35,621 nucleotides of DNA from an uncultured Acidimicrobiales bacterium (lineage in GTDB: Bacteria; Actinomycetota; Acidimicrobiia; Acidimicrobiales; AC-14): assembly GCA_902805665.1 (NCBI GenBank), contig CADCTB010000004.1, positions 1 to 35,621 of the forward strand, read 5' to 3'. Shown here one piece after another: positions 5,765-13,071 of this stretch. Positions within the stretch are counted from its first letter, which is position 1. Each line of letters opens with the position of its first letter. The notes under the pieces were generated by a model. That model did not search any database. It saw nothing but the letters and a program-made list of their open reading frames with translations, and was not told where the DNA came from. The position numbers and the translations under genes were made by a program.

Positions 5765-7087
5765 GTGGCGCCTTCCACCACGGACGGCGGCTGGCAGCCG
5801 TTGCGCAGGCCACCGCGCACGGGCGGGCCGCTGGGCCTGAGCCGCTCACCGTTCTCCCGGCTCGCCGTCGTCCACATGCTGGCCGTCGCCGGCGACACGT
5901 TCATCACCATGGCCCTGGCCGGGTCCCTCTTCTTCTCCATCAGCCCCCAGGCCGCCCGTGGCCGGGTGGCGCTGTACCTGCTGCTGACGGTCGCCCCGTT
6001 CGCGGTCGTCGCCCCACTCCTGTCGCCCGTGGTCGACCGCAGCCGAGGAGGCCGCCGGGCCCTGATCATCGCCGGCGCGGCCAGCCGGGCTGTCGTCTGC
6101 CTCTCCATGGCCGGCCACCTCGACAGCCTCATGCTGTTTCCGGAGGCCTTCGCCGTACTGGTCCTGTCCAAGACCCACATGGTCACCAAGAGCGCCCTCG
6201 TCCCGGGCACCGTCTCCGGCGAAGGGGAGCTGGTGGCGGCCAACTCGCGGCTGGCCGTGCTGTCGGTCCTCGCCGGGTTCGTGGCCGCCATCCCCGGCGT
6301 CATCGTGTTGAAGGTCGGCTTCCTCGGGGCGGACTGGGTGTTGCGCCTGGCCGCGCTCACCTTCGCCGCCACCGCGCTGGCCGGCTTCCGGCTCGCCCGC
6401 CCGGCCGCCGGAGACGACCGGCTGCCGCCCGTCGCCGTGGCCGAGGCCGAGCTCCACGCCGCGTCGGTGCGCATGGCGGCGTCGGCCATGGGGGTCCTGC
6501 GGGCCATCGTCGGCTTCCTGACCTTCCTGGTGGCGTTCGCCTTCCGCCACGAGAACGCCCCGGCGTGGTGGTTCGGCGTCGTCCTGGCCGCCAGCATGGT
6601 CGGCTCCTTCCTCGGTGCGGCGGTGGCGCCCCGGCTGCGCCGGCGCTTCGTGGAGGAGCGCATCCTGCAGGGCTCGCTGGCGACGGTGGTGGGGGCCGGC
6701 CTGGTGGCGGTCTGGATCGGAGGCCGGCCCGCCGCCGCCCTCCTGGCGGCCGCGGTGGGTCTGGCCGCCGGTGCCGGAAAGCTGGCGTTCGACAGCATCG
6801 TGCAACGCGACGCGCCCGACGCCATCCGAGGCCGCACCTTCGCCCGGTTCGAGACCCGTTTCCAGCTGGCCTGGGTGGTCGGCGCCGCCCTGCCGGTGGC
6901 CGTCCGCATCCCCAGTGGTACGGGGCTCGGGCTGCTCGCCCTCACCGCCGCCCTTGCCCTGTCGTCCTACCTGGCCGGGCTCCGGGCCCTCGACCACCAC
7001 CACGAGCCGGCCCCGCCGACCGACGCCGCCCCGGCCGGCCGTTCAGTGGAGCCGGCGCCCGCCCGCCGGCGGCTGGGCCGCCACTAG
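5765..7087 (+). CDS. Major facilitator superfamily transporter
   Basis: A 440-residue polytopic membrane protein with about 10-12 hydrophobic helices. The helix 2-3 loop carries an MFS-like signature, LLSPVVDRSRGGRRALIIAG, near residue 84. A cytoplasmic N-terminus rich in Pro and Arg precedes the first helix, and a similar second half begins near residue 240. The arrangement resembles the MFS_3 (efflux/secretion effector) group. The substrate cannot be told from the sequence. The gene ends at 7087, overlapping by 4 bp the end of the convergent Zincin_2 gene. Confidence 0.75.
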   Translation: MAPSTTDGGWQPLRRPPRTGGPLGLSRSPFSRLAVVHMLAVAGDTFITMALAGSLFFSISPQAARGRVALYLLLTVAPFAVVAPLLSPVVDRSRGGRRALIIAGAASRAVVCLSMAGHLDSLMLFPEAFAVLVLSKTHMVTKSALVPGTVSGEGELVAANSRLAVLSVLAGFVAAIPGVIVLKVGFLGADWVLRLAALTFAATALAGFRLARPAAGDDRLPPVAVAEAELHAASVRMAASAMGVLRAIVGFLTFLVAFAFRHENAPAWWFGVVLAASMVGSFLGAAVAPRLRRRFVEERILQGSLATVVGAGLVAVWIGGRPAAALLAAAVGLAAGAGKLAFDSIVQRDAPDAIRGRTFARFETRFQLAWVVGAALPVAVRIPSGTGLGLLALTAALALSSYLAGLRALDHHHEPAPPTDAAPAGRSVEPAPARRRLGRH

Positions 7088-8262
7088 TCCTCCGGCAGGT
7101 CGATGCGGGCCAGCCACAGCCCGGGCGCGTCGAGCTCGGCGGGAGTGGGCAGTTCCCGCTCGGAGATCCACAGGCGGCTGAGCCCGGCTTCACCGGCCCG
7201 CTCCACCACGCCCCGGATGAAGGTGGCGCCCCGCTCGTACTGGCCGCGTCCGAGCTCGAGGCCCAGGAGGCGGGCGGCGAAGCGCTCGCCGTCGGTGGCC
7301 TCGACCCGCCGCCGGCGCAGCGCCTCGGTGAGCTGGCTGTAGGAGGCGATGAGCCCCCGGCCCACCGTGTCCATGACGTGGTCGACGTAGCCCTCGATGA
7401 CCGCGGTGAGGGTCTCGATGCGGCTGAGGGTCTCCTGCTGTCCGGGCGAGCGCATGGCGCCGAGCAGCGTCTCCGGGTTGCCCAGGACGGCCTGCAGCCC
7501 GGCGGCGTCGGTGGGGTCGAGGTTGCCGAGGCTGGCTTCGAGAGCCTCGGGGTCGACCTCGAACCGGCTGACGTACTCGTTGATGAGCTGCTCGAGGCGG
7601 GCGCGTACGTGCGGGCGGCCCAGGACCGCGTGGTGGGCGACCTCCTGCAGGCAGACCCAGAGGCGGAAGTCGTCGGCCGCCAGGCTCCACTCGGCGGCGA
7701 AGGCGTCGAGGTTGGCGGGCACGATGAGCAGCTGGTCGGCCGGCAGGCGCGGAAGGGGCAGGTCGTACTGACCCAGGGCCCGGCGGGACAGGTGGCCGAG
7801 CATGAACCCCGACTGCATGCCGAGGAGCACGGGCCCGAGCATCTTCCCGAGATCTCCGAGGAGCTGGGTGGTGGGGTCGGCCGGGCTGTCGTCGTCGGTG
7901 CCCCCCGCCGCCGACAGCGACGTGGCCAGGCGCTCGAGGTACGGCCGGTAGGCCTCCAGGCTGTGCAGCGCCCAGTCGCCCCGGCTGACCGGCAGGATGC
8001 TCAGGACTCCACCGGCGATGGACGTGTCCAGGCCCGTGGCGGCGCTGACCCGCAGGTCGGCCACCCGGACGAGCTCTTCGAGGCGGATGCGCTCGAGGGG
8101 GTCGACGTTGGGCTCGGCCAGGCCGTCGGTGGCCAGCCAGGCGGCCGTCTGACGGGCCACGTCCCAGTTGACCGGGCCCTGGCGGCTGAAGAGCCGGGCC
8201 AGGTCGCCGAACATCGGCAGGCCCTCGAACGGATTCCCGCCCTCGGGGCCGGAGCTGCTCAC
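7084..8262 (-). CDS. Zincin_2 (DUF2342) family protein with altered HExxH motif
   Basis: A 392-residue soluble protein of the DUF2342/Zincin_2 family, known from actinobacteria as a putative zinc metallopeptidase and sometimes labelled F420-biosynthesis associated. Family blocks include VNWDVARQTAAWLA near residue 31, GQYDLPLPR near 165, IVPANLDAF near 180, FRLWVCL near 199 and ERFAARLLGLELGRGQYERG near 326. The zinc site, expected as HEVAH, reads QEVAHH: the first ligand is Gln206 (codon on plus 7645-7647), while Glu207 and His210 remain. The GTG start is supported by a TACGAT box 6 nt upstream. In M. tuberculosis a homologue lies beside YlbL and UPF0182 genes, both present further along this window. 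Confidence 0.8.
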   Translation of the reverse strand: MSSSGPEGGNPFEGLPMFGDLARLFSRQGPVNWDVARQTAAWLATDGLAEPNVDPLERIRLEELVRVADLRVSAATGLDTSIAGGVLSILPVSRGDWALHSLEAYRPYLERLATSLSAAGGTDDDSPADPTTQLLGDLGKMLGPVLLGMQSGFMLGHLSRRALGQYDLPLPRLPADQLLIVPANLDAFAAEWSLAADDFRLWVCLQEVAHHAVLGRPHVRARLEQLINEYVSRFEVDPEALEASLGNLDPTDAAGLQAVLGNPETLLGAMRSPGQQETLSRIETLTAVIEGYVDHVMDTVGRGLIASYSQLTEALRRRRVEATDGERFAARLLGLELGRGQYERGATFIRGVVERAGEAGLSRLWISERELPTPAELDAPGLWLARIDLPED

Positions 8263-8268
8263 CGACTC

Positions 8269-8274
8269 ATCGTA
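8269..8274 (-). promoter_or_regulatory. -10 box (TACGAT) for the leaderless Zincin_2 gene
   Basis: On the minus strand TACGAT ends 6 nt before the GTG at 8262, the same box and spacing as at 5753. It gives the gene its own promoter in the 46-bp gap after htrA. Confidence 0.5.
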
Positions 8275-8308
8275 CGCCGCACCCGCGGCCTACCGCCGCG
8301 GCACCGGG

Positions 8309-9484
8309 TCACGACCCCGCTGGGCGTTCGGCGACGGTCACCTTCATGCCATGGTGCTGGTTGTCCCGGACGACATCGAGGGTGCACACCTCACCGGGGC
8401 GGTGAGCCCGGACCGACATGGCCAGCATCCCCATCGACGTCACCGGCTTGCCGTTCACACCCACGATCACGTCGCGGGCGGCCAGCCCGGCCCGCTCGGC
8501 CGGGCTGTCGGCCTTCACCCGTTGGATCATGGCCCCGCCGTCGACGTTCAGCGACTGCGCGGTCGGCCCGTCGAGGTCGTCACCCTCCACGCCCAGCCAC
8601 ACCGTGACCACCCTGCCGGTGGTGATGAGCTGCTCGGCCGCCGACCGGGCGGCGTCGATGGGGTTGGCGAAGCCGAACCCTTCGGCGCCCGCGTCGGTCA
8701 TCGCCATCGCGGTGGTGATGCCGATGACCCTGCCGCCGGCGTCGAGCAGCGCTCCCCCGGAGGAACCCGGGGCGATCGGGGCGTCGGTCTGGACCATGTC
8801 GACCAGCGTCCTGCCCGTCCTGGTGGTGACGCCGCGGTGGAGGGCGCTGACCACCCCGACCGTCACCGACGGCCCACCGCTGAGGCCCAGGGGCGACCCC
8901 ATGGCGATGGCCTCCTGCCCCACCTTGAGGTTGGTGGCGGATCCCAGGTCGGCGAACGGGAAGGGACCGCCTTCGATCTTGACGACCGCCGTGTCGCTGT
9001 CGGCGTCGGAGCCGATGACGCGACCGGGGACCTGGCGCCCGGTGGCCAGCACGACCGTGACCTCATGAGCGCCTTCCACGACGTGGGCGTTGGTCAGGAT
9101 GTGGCCGTCGCTCCGGAAGATCACGCCCGACCCGCTGCCGCTGCGACTCCGTTCGACCTTCAGCTGCACGATCGTCGGCCTCACCCGGTCGGCGATCGAG
9201 ACCACATCCGCCCCGGCGCCGACGAACATCGGGGTCGGCAGGACCCCGGCGGTGTCGGCCGGCCGGCTCCCTCCGCCGGCGTCGAGCAGGCTGCCGGCAA
9301 CCACGGCCAGGCCGGTCGAAAGGAGGCTGGCGGCCACGGCCGACGCCACGCCCACCACCCACAGCTGCCGCCGGGCCGAGGGCCGCTTCGGACCTATCTC
9401 GGACGGGTGCCGCCAGAGGCGGTCGTCCGGAAGAGGGGGTTGGCGGTACGGCTTCGGTTCGTCATCCGGCTCGACGAACTCCAT
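8309..9484 (-). CDS. HtrA/DegP-type trypsin-like serine protease with PDZ domain
   Basis: A 391-residue membrane-anchored protease. A cytoplasmic Pro/Arg-rich N-terminus is followed by one membrane helix (about residues 41-66), a chymotrypsin-fold domain and a C-terminal PDZ domain (about 290-385). The catalytic triad looks complete: His134 in ILTNAHVVEG, Asp164 in ADSDTAVVKI, and Ser242 in APGSSGGALL. It would degrade or refold damaged envelope proteins outside the membrane. In mycobacteria htrA is part of the sigE-rseA-htrA-tatB cluster; here it lies about 5 kb from the sigma cluster on the other strand. Confidence 0.9.
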   Translation of the reverse strand: MEFVEPDDEPKPYRQPPLPDDRLWRHPSEIGPKRPSARRQLWVVGVASAVAASLLSTGLAVVAGSLLDAGGGSRPADTAGVLPTPMFVGAGADVVSIADRVRPTIVQLKVERSRSGSGSGVIFRSDGHILTNAHVVEGAHEVTVVLATGRQVPGRVIGSDADSDTAVVKIEGGPFPFADLGSATNLKVGQEAIAMGSPLGLSGGPSVTVGVVSALHRGVTTRTGRTLVDMVQTDAPIAPGSSGGALLDAGGRVIGITTAMAMTDAGAEGFGFANPIDAARSAAEQLITTGRVVTVWLGVEGDDLDGPTAQSLNVDGGAMIQRVKADSPAERAGLAARDVIVGVNGKPVTSMGMLAMSVRAHRPGEVCTLDVVRDNQHHGMKVTVAERPAGS

Positions 9485-9492
9485 CGGGATCC

Positions 9493-9498
9493 ACCTTA
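9493..9498 (-). promoter_or_regulatory. -10-like box (TAAGGT) for htrA
   Basis: On the minus strand TAAGGT ends 8 nt before the ATG at 9484. AAGGTGG could also act as a weak ribosome site, so this one is less certain than the others. Confidence 0.35.
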
Positions 9499-9534
9499 CG
9501 CGGCCATACCCGTCAGGGGACTTCGCCCCACCGG

Positions 9535-9540
9535 TAGGAT
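9535..9540 (+). promoter_or_regulatory. -10 box (TAGGAT) for leaderless moaE
   Basis: TAGGAT ends 6 nt before the GTG at 9547; the intervening bases are all C, so there is no ribosome site. Confidence 0.5.
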
Positions 9541-9546
9541 CCCCCC

Positions 9547-10020
9547 GTGGGCCTCGACCCCCCGTACGGACGGGACGACTGGGTGGGCGTCACCGCCGAC
9601 ACCCTGCCTCTCGACGCGGTCGCGGCATTCGTCGACCGTCCGGACTGCGGCGCAACGGTGGTCTTCACCGGCGTGGTGCGCGATCACTCGGAGGGCAGGC
9701 CGGGTGTCCGGTCCCTCGAGTACGAGGCGTACGAGGAGGAGGTCACGCCCCGGCTGGCTGCGATCGCGACCGAAGCCAGGACCCGATGGCCGTCGTTGGG
9801 CCGGCTGGCGCTCCTGCACCGGACCGGCGTGCTGGGCGTCGGGGAGGCCTCCGTCCTGGTGGCCGCCTCCGCCCCCCATAGGGCCGAGGCCTTCGACGCG
9901 GCCCGGTTCTGCATCGACACCCTCAAGGCCACGGCGCCCATCTGGAAGCGGGAGGCGTGGGAGGGCGGCGAGGACTGGTCCGCCTGCGCCCACCCGGTGA
10001 GCCAGGTGCCCCGGTCATGA
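9547..10020 (+). CDS. moaE: Molybdopterin synthase catalytic subunit MoaE
   Basis: A 157-residue MoaE protein, the large subunit that transfers sulfur from MoaD to precursor Z in molybdenum cofactor synthesis. Diagnostic blocks are GATVVFTGVVRDHSEGR near residue 36, SLEYEAYEE near 57, LLHRTGVLGVGEASVLVA near 97, and the C-terminal IDTLKATAPIWKRE, which carries the conserved active-site lysines. No MoaD gene is adjacent. The stop overlaps the ATG of the next gene (ATGA), which makes moaE the first gene of a moaE-membrane protein-mreB operon. Confidence 0.93.
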   Translation: MGLDPPYGRDDWVGVTADTLPLDAVAAFVDRPDCGATVVFTGVVRDHSEGRPGVRSLEYEAYEEEVTPRLAAIATEARTRWPSLGRLALLHRTGVLGVGEASVLVAASAPHRAEAFDAARFCIDTLKATAPIWKREAWEGGEDWSACAHPVSQVPRS

Positions 10021-10376
10021 ACGCCCTCGTGTTCCTGGGAATAGCGGTCGTGCTCAGCGCGGCGGGCTGCCTCGTGCTCTGGTTCCGCAGCCGCCAGCCC
10101 GGGTCGATGGACGCCCACATCCGAGACTTCGCCCGCGAGCTGGACGCGCTGGCGCCCGGCTCGCCCCTCGACCGGCAACGGGGCCGCCCGGTCGTCCGTG
10201 AGGACGGGCCGGAGCACCCGAAGCGGAACGAACCGGGGCCCGAGCGGCCCTTCGAGCGGAGGACAGGGCCCGAGCGGCCCTTCGAGCGGAGGACAGGGCC
10301 CGAGCGGCCCTTTGAGCGGAGGACAGGCCCCGAGCGGCCCTTCGAGCGGGGAACAGGGGGGCGGCCTCCTGGCTAG
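10017..10376 (+). CDS. Small single-helix membrane protein with decapeptide repeats
   Basis: A 119-residue protein of unknown function. Residues 3-23 (ALVFLGIAVVLSAAGCLVLWF) form one membrane helix, followed by a basic cytoplasmic region and four copies of GPERPFERRT or close variants, encoded by the 30-bp repeat at 10231-10350. The ATG overlaps the moaE stop (ATGA). The gene ends inside the beginning of mreB: by 8 nt if mreB starts at a CTG at 10369, or by 179 nt if it starts at the GTG at 10198. A link to MreB at the membrane is inference from position. Confidence 0.7.
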   Translation: MNALVFLGIAVVLSAAGCLVLWFRSRQPGSMDAHIRDFARELDALAPGSPLDRQRGRPVVREDGPEHPKRNEPGPERPFERRTGPERPFERRTGPERPFERRTGPERPFERGTGGRPPG

Positions 10377-11373
10377 GGACCTCGCCATCGACCTCGGGAC
10401 GGCCAACACCCTCGTCTACGCCAAGGGCAGGGGCATCGTCCTCAACGAGCCCACGGTGATCGCCCTCAACGTCGAGACCCACGACGTCCTGGCCATGGGC
10501 CACCAGGCGTGGCAGATGATCGGCCGCACGCCGGGCTACATCCAGGCCGTCCGGCCCCTCCGCCAGGGCGCCATCACCGACTTCGAGATCACCCAACGGA
10601 TGATCCGGCTGCTGCTCCAGCGGGCCGGGCTCTCGCGCTTCCAGCGACCCCGGGTGCTGCTCTGCGTCCCCTCGGCCATCACCGAGGTGGAGCGCCGGGC
10701 GGTGAAGGAGGCAGCTCGCCAGGCCGGGGCCATGGACGCCCAGCTCGTCGCGCAGCCCATGGCCGCCGCCATCGGTGCCGGGCTGCCCATCCACGAGCCG
10801 CTCGGCAACCTCATCGTCGACATCGGGGGTGGCACGTCGGAGACGGCGATGATCTCCCTGGGCGGCATCGTCGCCCTCGAGGCCATCCGGGTCGGCTCCT
10901 TCGACATCGACGCGTCGATCCAGGCCTTCGTGCGCCGCGAGTACGGCATGGCCATCGGGGAGCGCACGGCCGAGGAGATCAAGCTGGCCATCGGCTCCGC
11001 GGCACCGGTGGCCGACGACGTCAAGGCCGAGGTGCGCGGCCGCGACCTCATGAGCGGGCTGCCCAAGACGGCCATCCTGTCGCCCGAAGAGGTGCGCGAC
11101 GCCATCGACGAGAACGTGCGGGCCATCGTCGAGTCGGTGATCAAGTGCCTCGGCCACGCTCCCCCCGAGCTGGCCCAGGACCTCATCCAGCAGGGCATCC
11201 ACCTGGTGGGCGGGGGAGCCATGCTCCGGGGCTTCGACCAGCGGCTGGCGGAGGAGACCGAGCTGCCGGTCCACCTGGTGGAGGCGCCGCTGGAGTGCGT
11301 GGTCCTCGGCGCCGGCAAGTGCCTCGAGGCCTTCGACTCGCTCAAGGTCCTGTTCATGGGGGCCGAGAGATGA
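10198..11373 (+). CDS. mreB: MreB-like rod shape-determining actin homologue
   Basis: An actin-family cell-shape protein that polymerises under the membrane and guides wall synthesis. Family blocks are ARDLAIDLGTANTLVYAKGRGIVLNEP (phosphate 1), LIVDIGGGTSETAMISLGG (phosphate 2), GEFxAE-like GERTAEEIKLAIGSA, and LVGGGAMLRGFDQRL (adenosine site). The first ATG/GTG/TTG in frame is GTG 10198, which adds a 57-residue Ser/Gly/Pro extension encoded by the tandem repeat. Usual MreB proteins begin MARDLAIDLGTANT, and that M aligns with a CTG at 10369 that has GGGGGG about 7 nt upstream and overlaps the previous stop by 8 nt. The CTG may be the real start (334 residues). No mreC or mreD is nearby. Confidence 0.9.
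   Translation: MRTGRSTRSGTNRGPSGPSSGGQGPSGPSSGGQGPSGPLSGGQAPSGPSSGEQGGGLLARDLAIDLGTANTLVYAKGRGIVLNEPTVIALNVETHDVLAMGHQAWQMIGRTPGYIQAVRPLRQGAITDFEITQRMIRLLLQRAGLSRFQRPRVLLCVPSAITEVERRAVKEAARQAGAMDAQLVAQPMAAAIGAGLPIHEPLGNLIVDIGGGTSETAMISLGGIVALEAIRVGSFDIDASIQAFVRREYGMAIGERTAEEIKLAIGSAAPVADDVKAEVRGRDLMSGLPKTAILSPEEVRDAIDENVRAIVESVIKCLGHAPPELAQDLIQQGIHLVGGGAMLRGFDQRLAEETELPVHLVEAPLECVVLGAGKCLEAFDSLKVLFMGAER
10231..10350 (+). repeat. Four tandem 30-bp repeats, in frame for two overlapping reading frames
   Basis: Four contiguous 30-bp units (10231, 10261, 10291, 10321) differ by only a few bases, mostly at the edges; the core CGAGCGGCCCTTCGAGCGG recurs in all with one C/T change. The unit length is a multiple of three, so both overlapping frames are kept open. 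One frame reads GPERPFERRT repeats (membrane protein), the other GPSGPSSGGQ repeats (upstream extension of mreB). Confidence 0.9.
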
Positions 11374-11403
11374 GGCACGACCTCCACCGGCCATCCGGCG
11401 CGC

Positions 11404-12015
11404 CTAGTCGTCGGTACTGAGGTCCTCGGCGGCCTGGCGCACCTGCCAGTCCCGGTCCTCGAGAGCCGCGGCCAGGGCGGCCTTTACGTCGGGGCCGGAG
11501 AACGGAGCGAGCGCGATCACCGCCCGGCGGCGGATCGCCGGCCGGTCACGGGTGGCGGCGAGGATCGCCGGGACGCCCCGCTCGTCGCCGATGGCGCCGA
11601 GGGCGGCGACGGCCGCCTCCCGGCACAGGGGGTCCTGGTGGTCGCGGGCGACCGCCGAGAGCCTGGGCACGATGTCGCCGGCCGCGTCCGCCCGCTCGCC
11701 GAGGGCCCAGGCGGCCATCTCGACCACACCGGCGTCGTCGTCGGCGAGCATGTCCGCCAGGTCGACACCCGGAACCCCGATCCCGACCTGGCAGCCCCGG
11801 CGCCGAACCTCGGGCGACGGGTCGGCGAGTGCGGCGCCGACCTCGTCCTGTCGAGCCTCACCCAGGCGCCCGAGCGCACCCAGCGCGGTGGCCCGGACTC
11901 CGGGGTCGGGGTCGTGAAGCAGCGACCGAGCTCTGGCCGGGTCCCCCGTATGACCGGCGAGGGCGGCGGCCCGGCGACGGTTTTCCGTGTCGGCCACCGG
12001 CCTATGCTCTCGCAC
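11404..12015 (-). CDS. HEAT-repeat (PBS lyase-like) protein
   Basis: A protein of up to 203 residues built from about five to six HEAT-like alpha-hairpin repeats of roughly 31 residues, for example DPGVRATALGALGRLG, DAGVVEMAAWALGE, DPLCREAAVAALGAIGDERGVPAIL and DWQVRQAAEDLS. Such domains serve protein-protein binding; some act as phycobilin lyases, but nothing here supports that role. The start is uncertain: GTG 12015 has only a distant GGAG, and GTG 11997 is also possible. The gene is divergent from the sortase with abutting starts and convergent with mreB (30 bp apart). Confidence 0.75.
   Translation of the reverse strand: MREHRPVADTENRRRAAALAGHTGDPARARSLLHDPDPGVRATALGALGRLGEARQDEVGAALADPSPEVRRRGCQVGIGVPGVDLADMLADDDAGVVEMAAWALGERADAAGDIVPRLSAVARDHQDPLCREAAVAALGAIGDERGVPAILAATRDRPAIRRRAVIALAPFSGPDVKAALAAALEDRDWQVRQAAEDLSTDD
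12003..12008 (+). promoter_or_regulatory. -10 box (TATGCT) deciding the sortase start at 12016
   Basis: TATGCT ends 7 nt before the GTG at 12016. The box lies inside the first codons of the divergent HEAT-repeat gene. Confidence 0.5.
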
Positions 12016-12633
12016 GTGCGGTGTCGCTCCGTGCTCCTCGTCACGGTCCTCGGCCTGACGGGTGCGTGCTCCTCACCCACCACCCGGGCCAGTGTCGGGA
12101 CCGCGGGCCCGCCATCGTCCGTCGTGACGGTGCCCCTGCCCGTGCGAGCGCCGTCCGGCTACGCCGACCCCACCGTCGAGCCGCCCGGGCCACGGCTGCC
12201 GGCGCCGATCGCCATCCCCGCCAACGACTACGCGCCCGAGCCGGTGGTCGAGATCGGCTCGATGGAGATCCCCGCCATCGGCCTGAAGCACCGCATCTTC
12301 CAGGGCGTCACCCTTCACAACATCGACGAGGGGCCGAGTCACTGGACGGGCTCGGCGCTGCCCGGCGAGATGGGCAACGCGGTGTTCGCCGGCCACCGGG
12401 CGACGAACAGCCAGCCGTTCCGCCGGATCGACGCCCTGGTGCCGGGTGACCGGGTGATCTTCAACATCCGCGGCACCCGTTCCACCTACCGCGTGACGGG
12501 GAACCTGGTGGTCCGCCCGGCCGACAGCTGGATCGCCGACCAGACACCGGCCTACACGGCCACCCTGTACGCCTGTCACCCCGTGGGCTCGACGGCGGAG
12601 CGCTACGTCGTCCGCCTCGAACTGGTGCGGTAG
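12016..12633 (+). CDS. Sortase-family transpeptidase with a lipoprotein signal
   Basis: A 205-residue secreted sortase, probably of the class E/F type common in actinobacteria. The N-terminus is a lipoprotein signal peptide with lipobox LTGAC, followed by a Pro/Ser linker. The sortase barrel begins near residue 80 with IGSMEIPAIGLKHRIFQGV. Catalytic residues are visible: His127 in VFAGHRAT, Cys187 in TLYACHPVGSTAERYVV, and a conserved Arg (AERYVVRLEL). It would link proteins to the envelope or process them. GTG 12016 starts exactly at the signal peptide. A lipid anchor instead of the usual membrane helix is unusual. Confidence 0.85.
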   Translation: MRCRSVLLVTVLGLTGACSSPTTRASVGTAGPPSSVVTVPLPVRAPSGYADPTVEPPGPRLPAPIAIPANDYAPEPVVEIGSMEIPAIGLKHRIFQGVTLHNIDEGPSHWTGSALPGEMGNAVFAGHRATNSQPFRRIDALVPGDRVIFNIRGTRSTYRVTGNLVVRPADSWIADQTPAYTATLYACHPVGSTAERYVVRLELVR

Positions 12634-12651
12634 GACGCTGCTGCGCCCAGG

Positions 12652-13071
12652 TCAGGCGGTGGCGCTGCGGACCAGAAGGGCGAGGCCGAGGGCCAGGCCC
12701 CCGATCGTCAGCGCGAGGAGCGCACCGAGGACCGCCACCAGCACCACCAGGGCGACGCTCGACCGGACACGCACCCAGAGCGTGGTGCGCCTCGCCGGCA
12801 GGACCCGCAAGCGCAGGATGTCGGAGTCCGGGAGGGCGAGCGCAGGGGCGGTCGACACGCCGACGGGCGCTCGGGGGGCGGCCGGAGCGGCCGTGACCAC
12901 CTGCCGATCGGGCCGGGTGGGGCGGGCCTGGTTCCGCTTTTCATGACGTGCCTTGGCGCGGGACGGTTGCCGGCGGATCGTGGGAGGCTGGTCGGGGCCA
13001 TTCAGGACGACGTAAACCACTGCGGCGATCGTCGCCGCAACCACGCCAAAGCTCACGAGGAACGTGGACAC
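12652..13071 (-). CDS. Small protein with two membrane helices, function unknown
   Basis: A 139-residue protein I do not recognise. Helix 1 covers about residues 3-23 (FLVSFGVVAATIAAVVYVVL). A long basic, proline-rich loop follows (PTIRRQPSRAKARHEKRNQ), then helix 2 near 105-133 (VALVVLVAVLGALLALTIGGLALGLALLV). I prefer GTG 13071 because a TAGACT box lies 10 nt upstream and the longer frame would add non-conserved sequence through the box. The start overlaps that of the divergent PDZ/Lon gene, and the 3' end is convergent with the sortase, 18 bp apart. Confidence 0.65.
   Translation of the reverse strand: MSTFLVSFGVVAATIAAVVYVVLNGPDQPPTIRRQPSRAKARHEKRNQARPTRPDRQVVTAAPAAPRAPVGVSTAPALALPDSDILRLRVLPARRTTLWVRVRSSVALVVLVAVLGALLALTIGGLALGLALLVRSATA

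Noticed and set aside
4002-5849. Long open frame of 615 codons on the minus strand opposite the SenX3-like kinase gene
   Set aside because: It is antisense to a clear kinase gene and gives a His/Gly/Arg-rich sequence with no family features. Such shadows are common at this GC content.
6565-8607. Open frame of 680 codons on the plus strand across the transporter and Zincin_2 genes
   Set aside because: It crosses two well supported genes in other frames and has no recognisable domain.
10231-10350. Tandem repeats considered as a CRISPR array
   Set aside because: The units are directly adjacent with no spacers, and the array lies in coding sequence. No cas genes are in the window.
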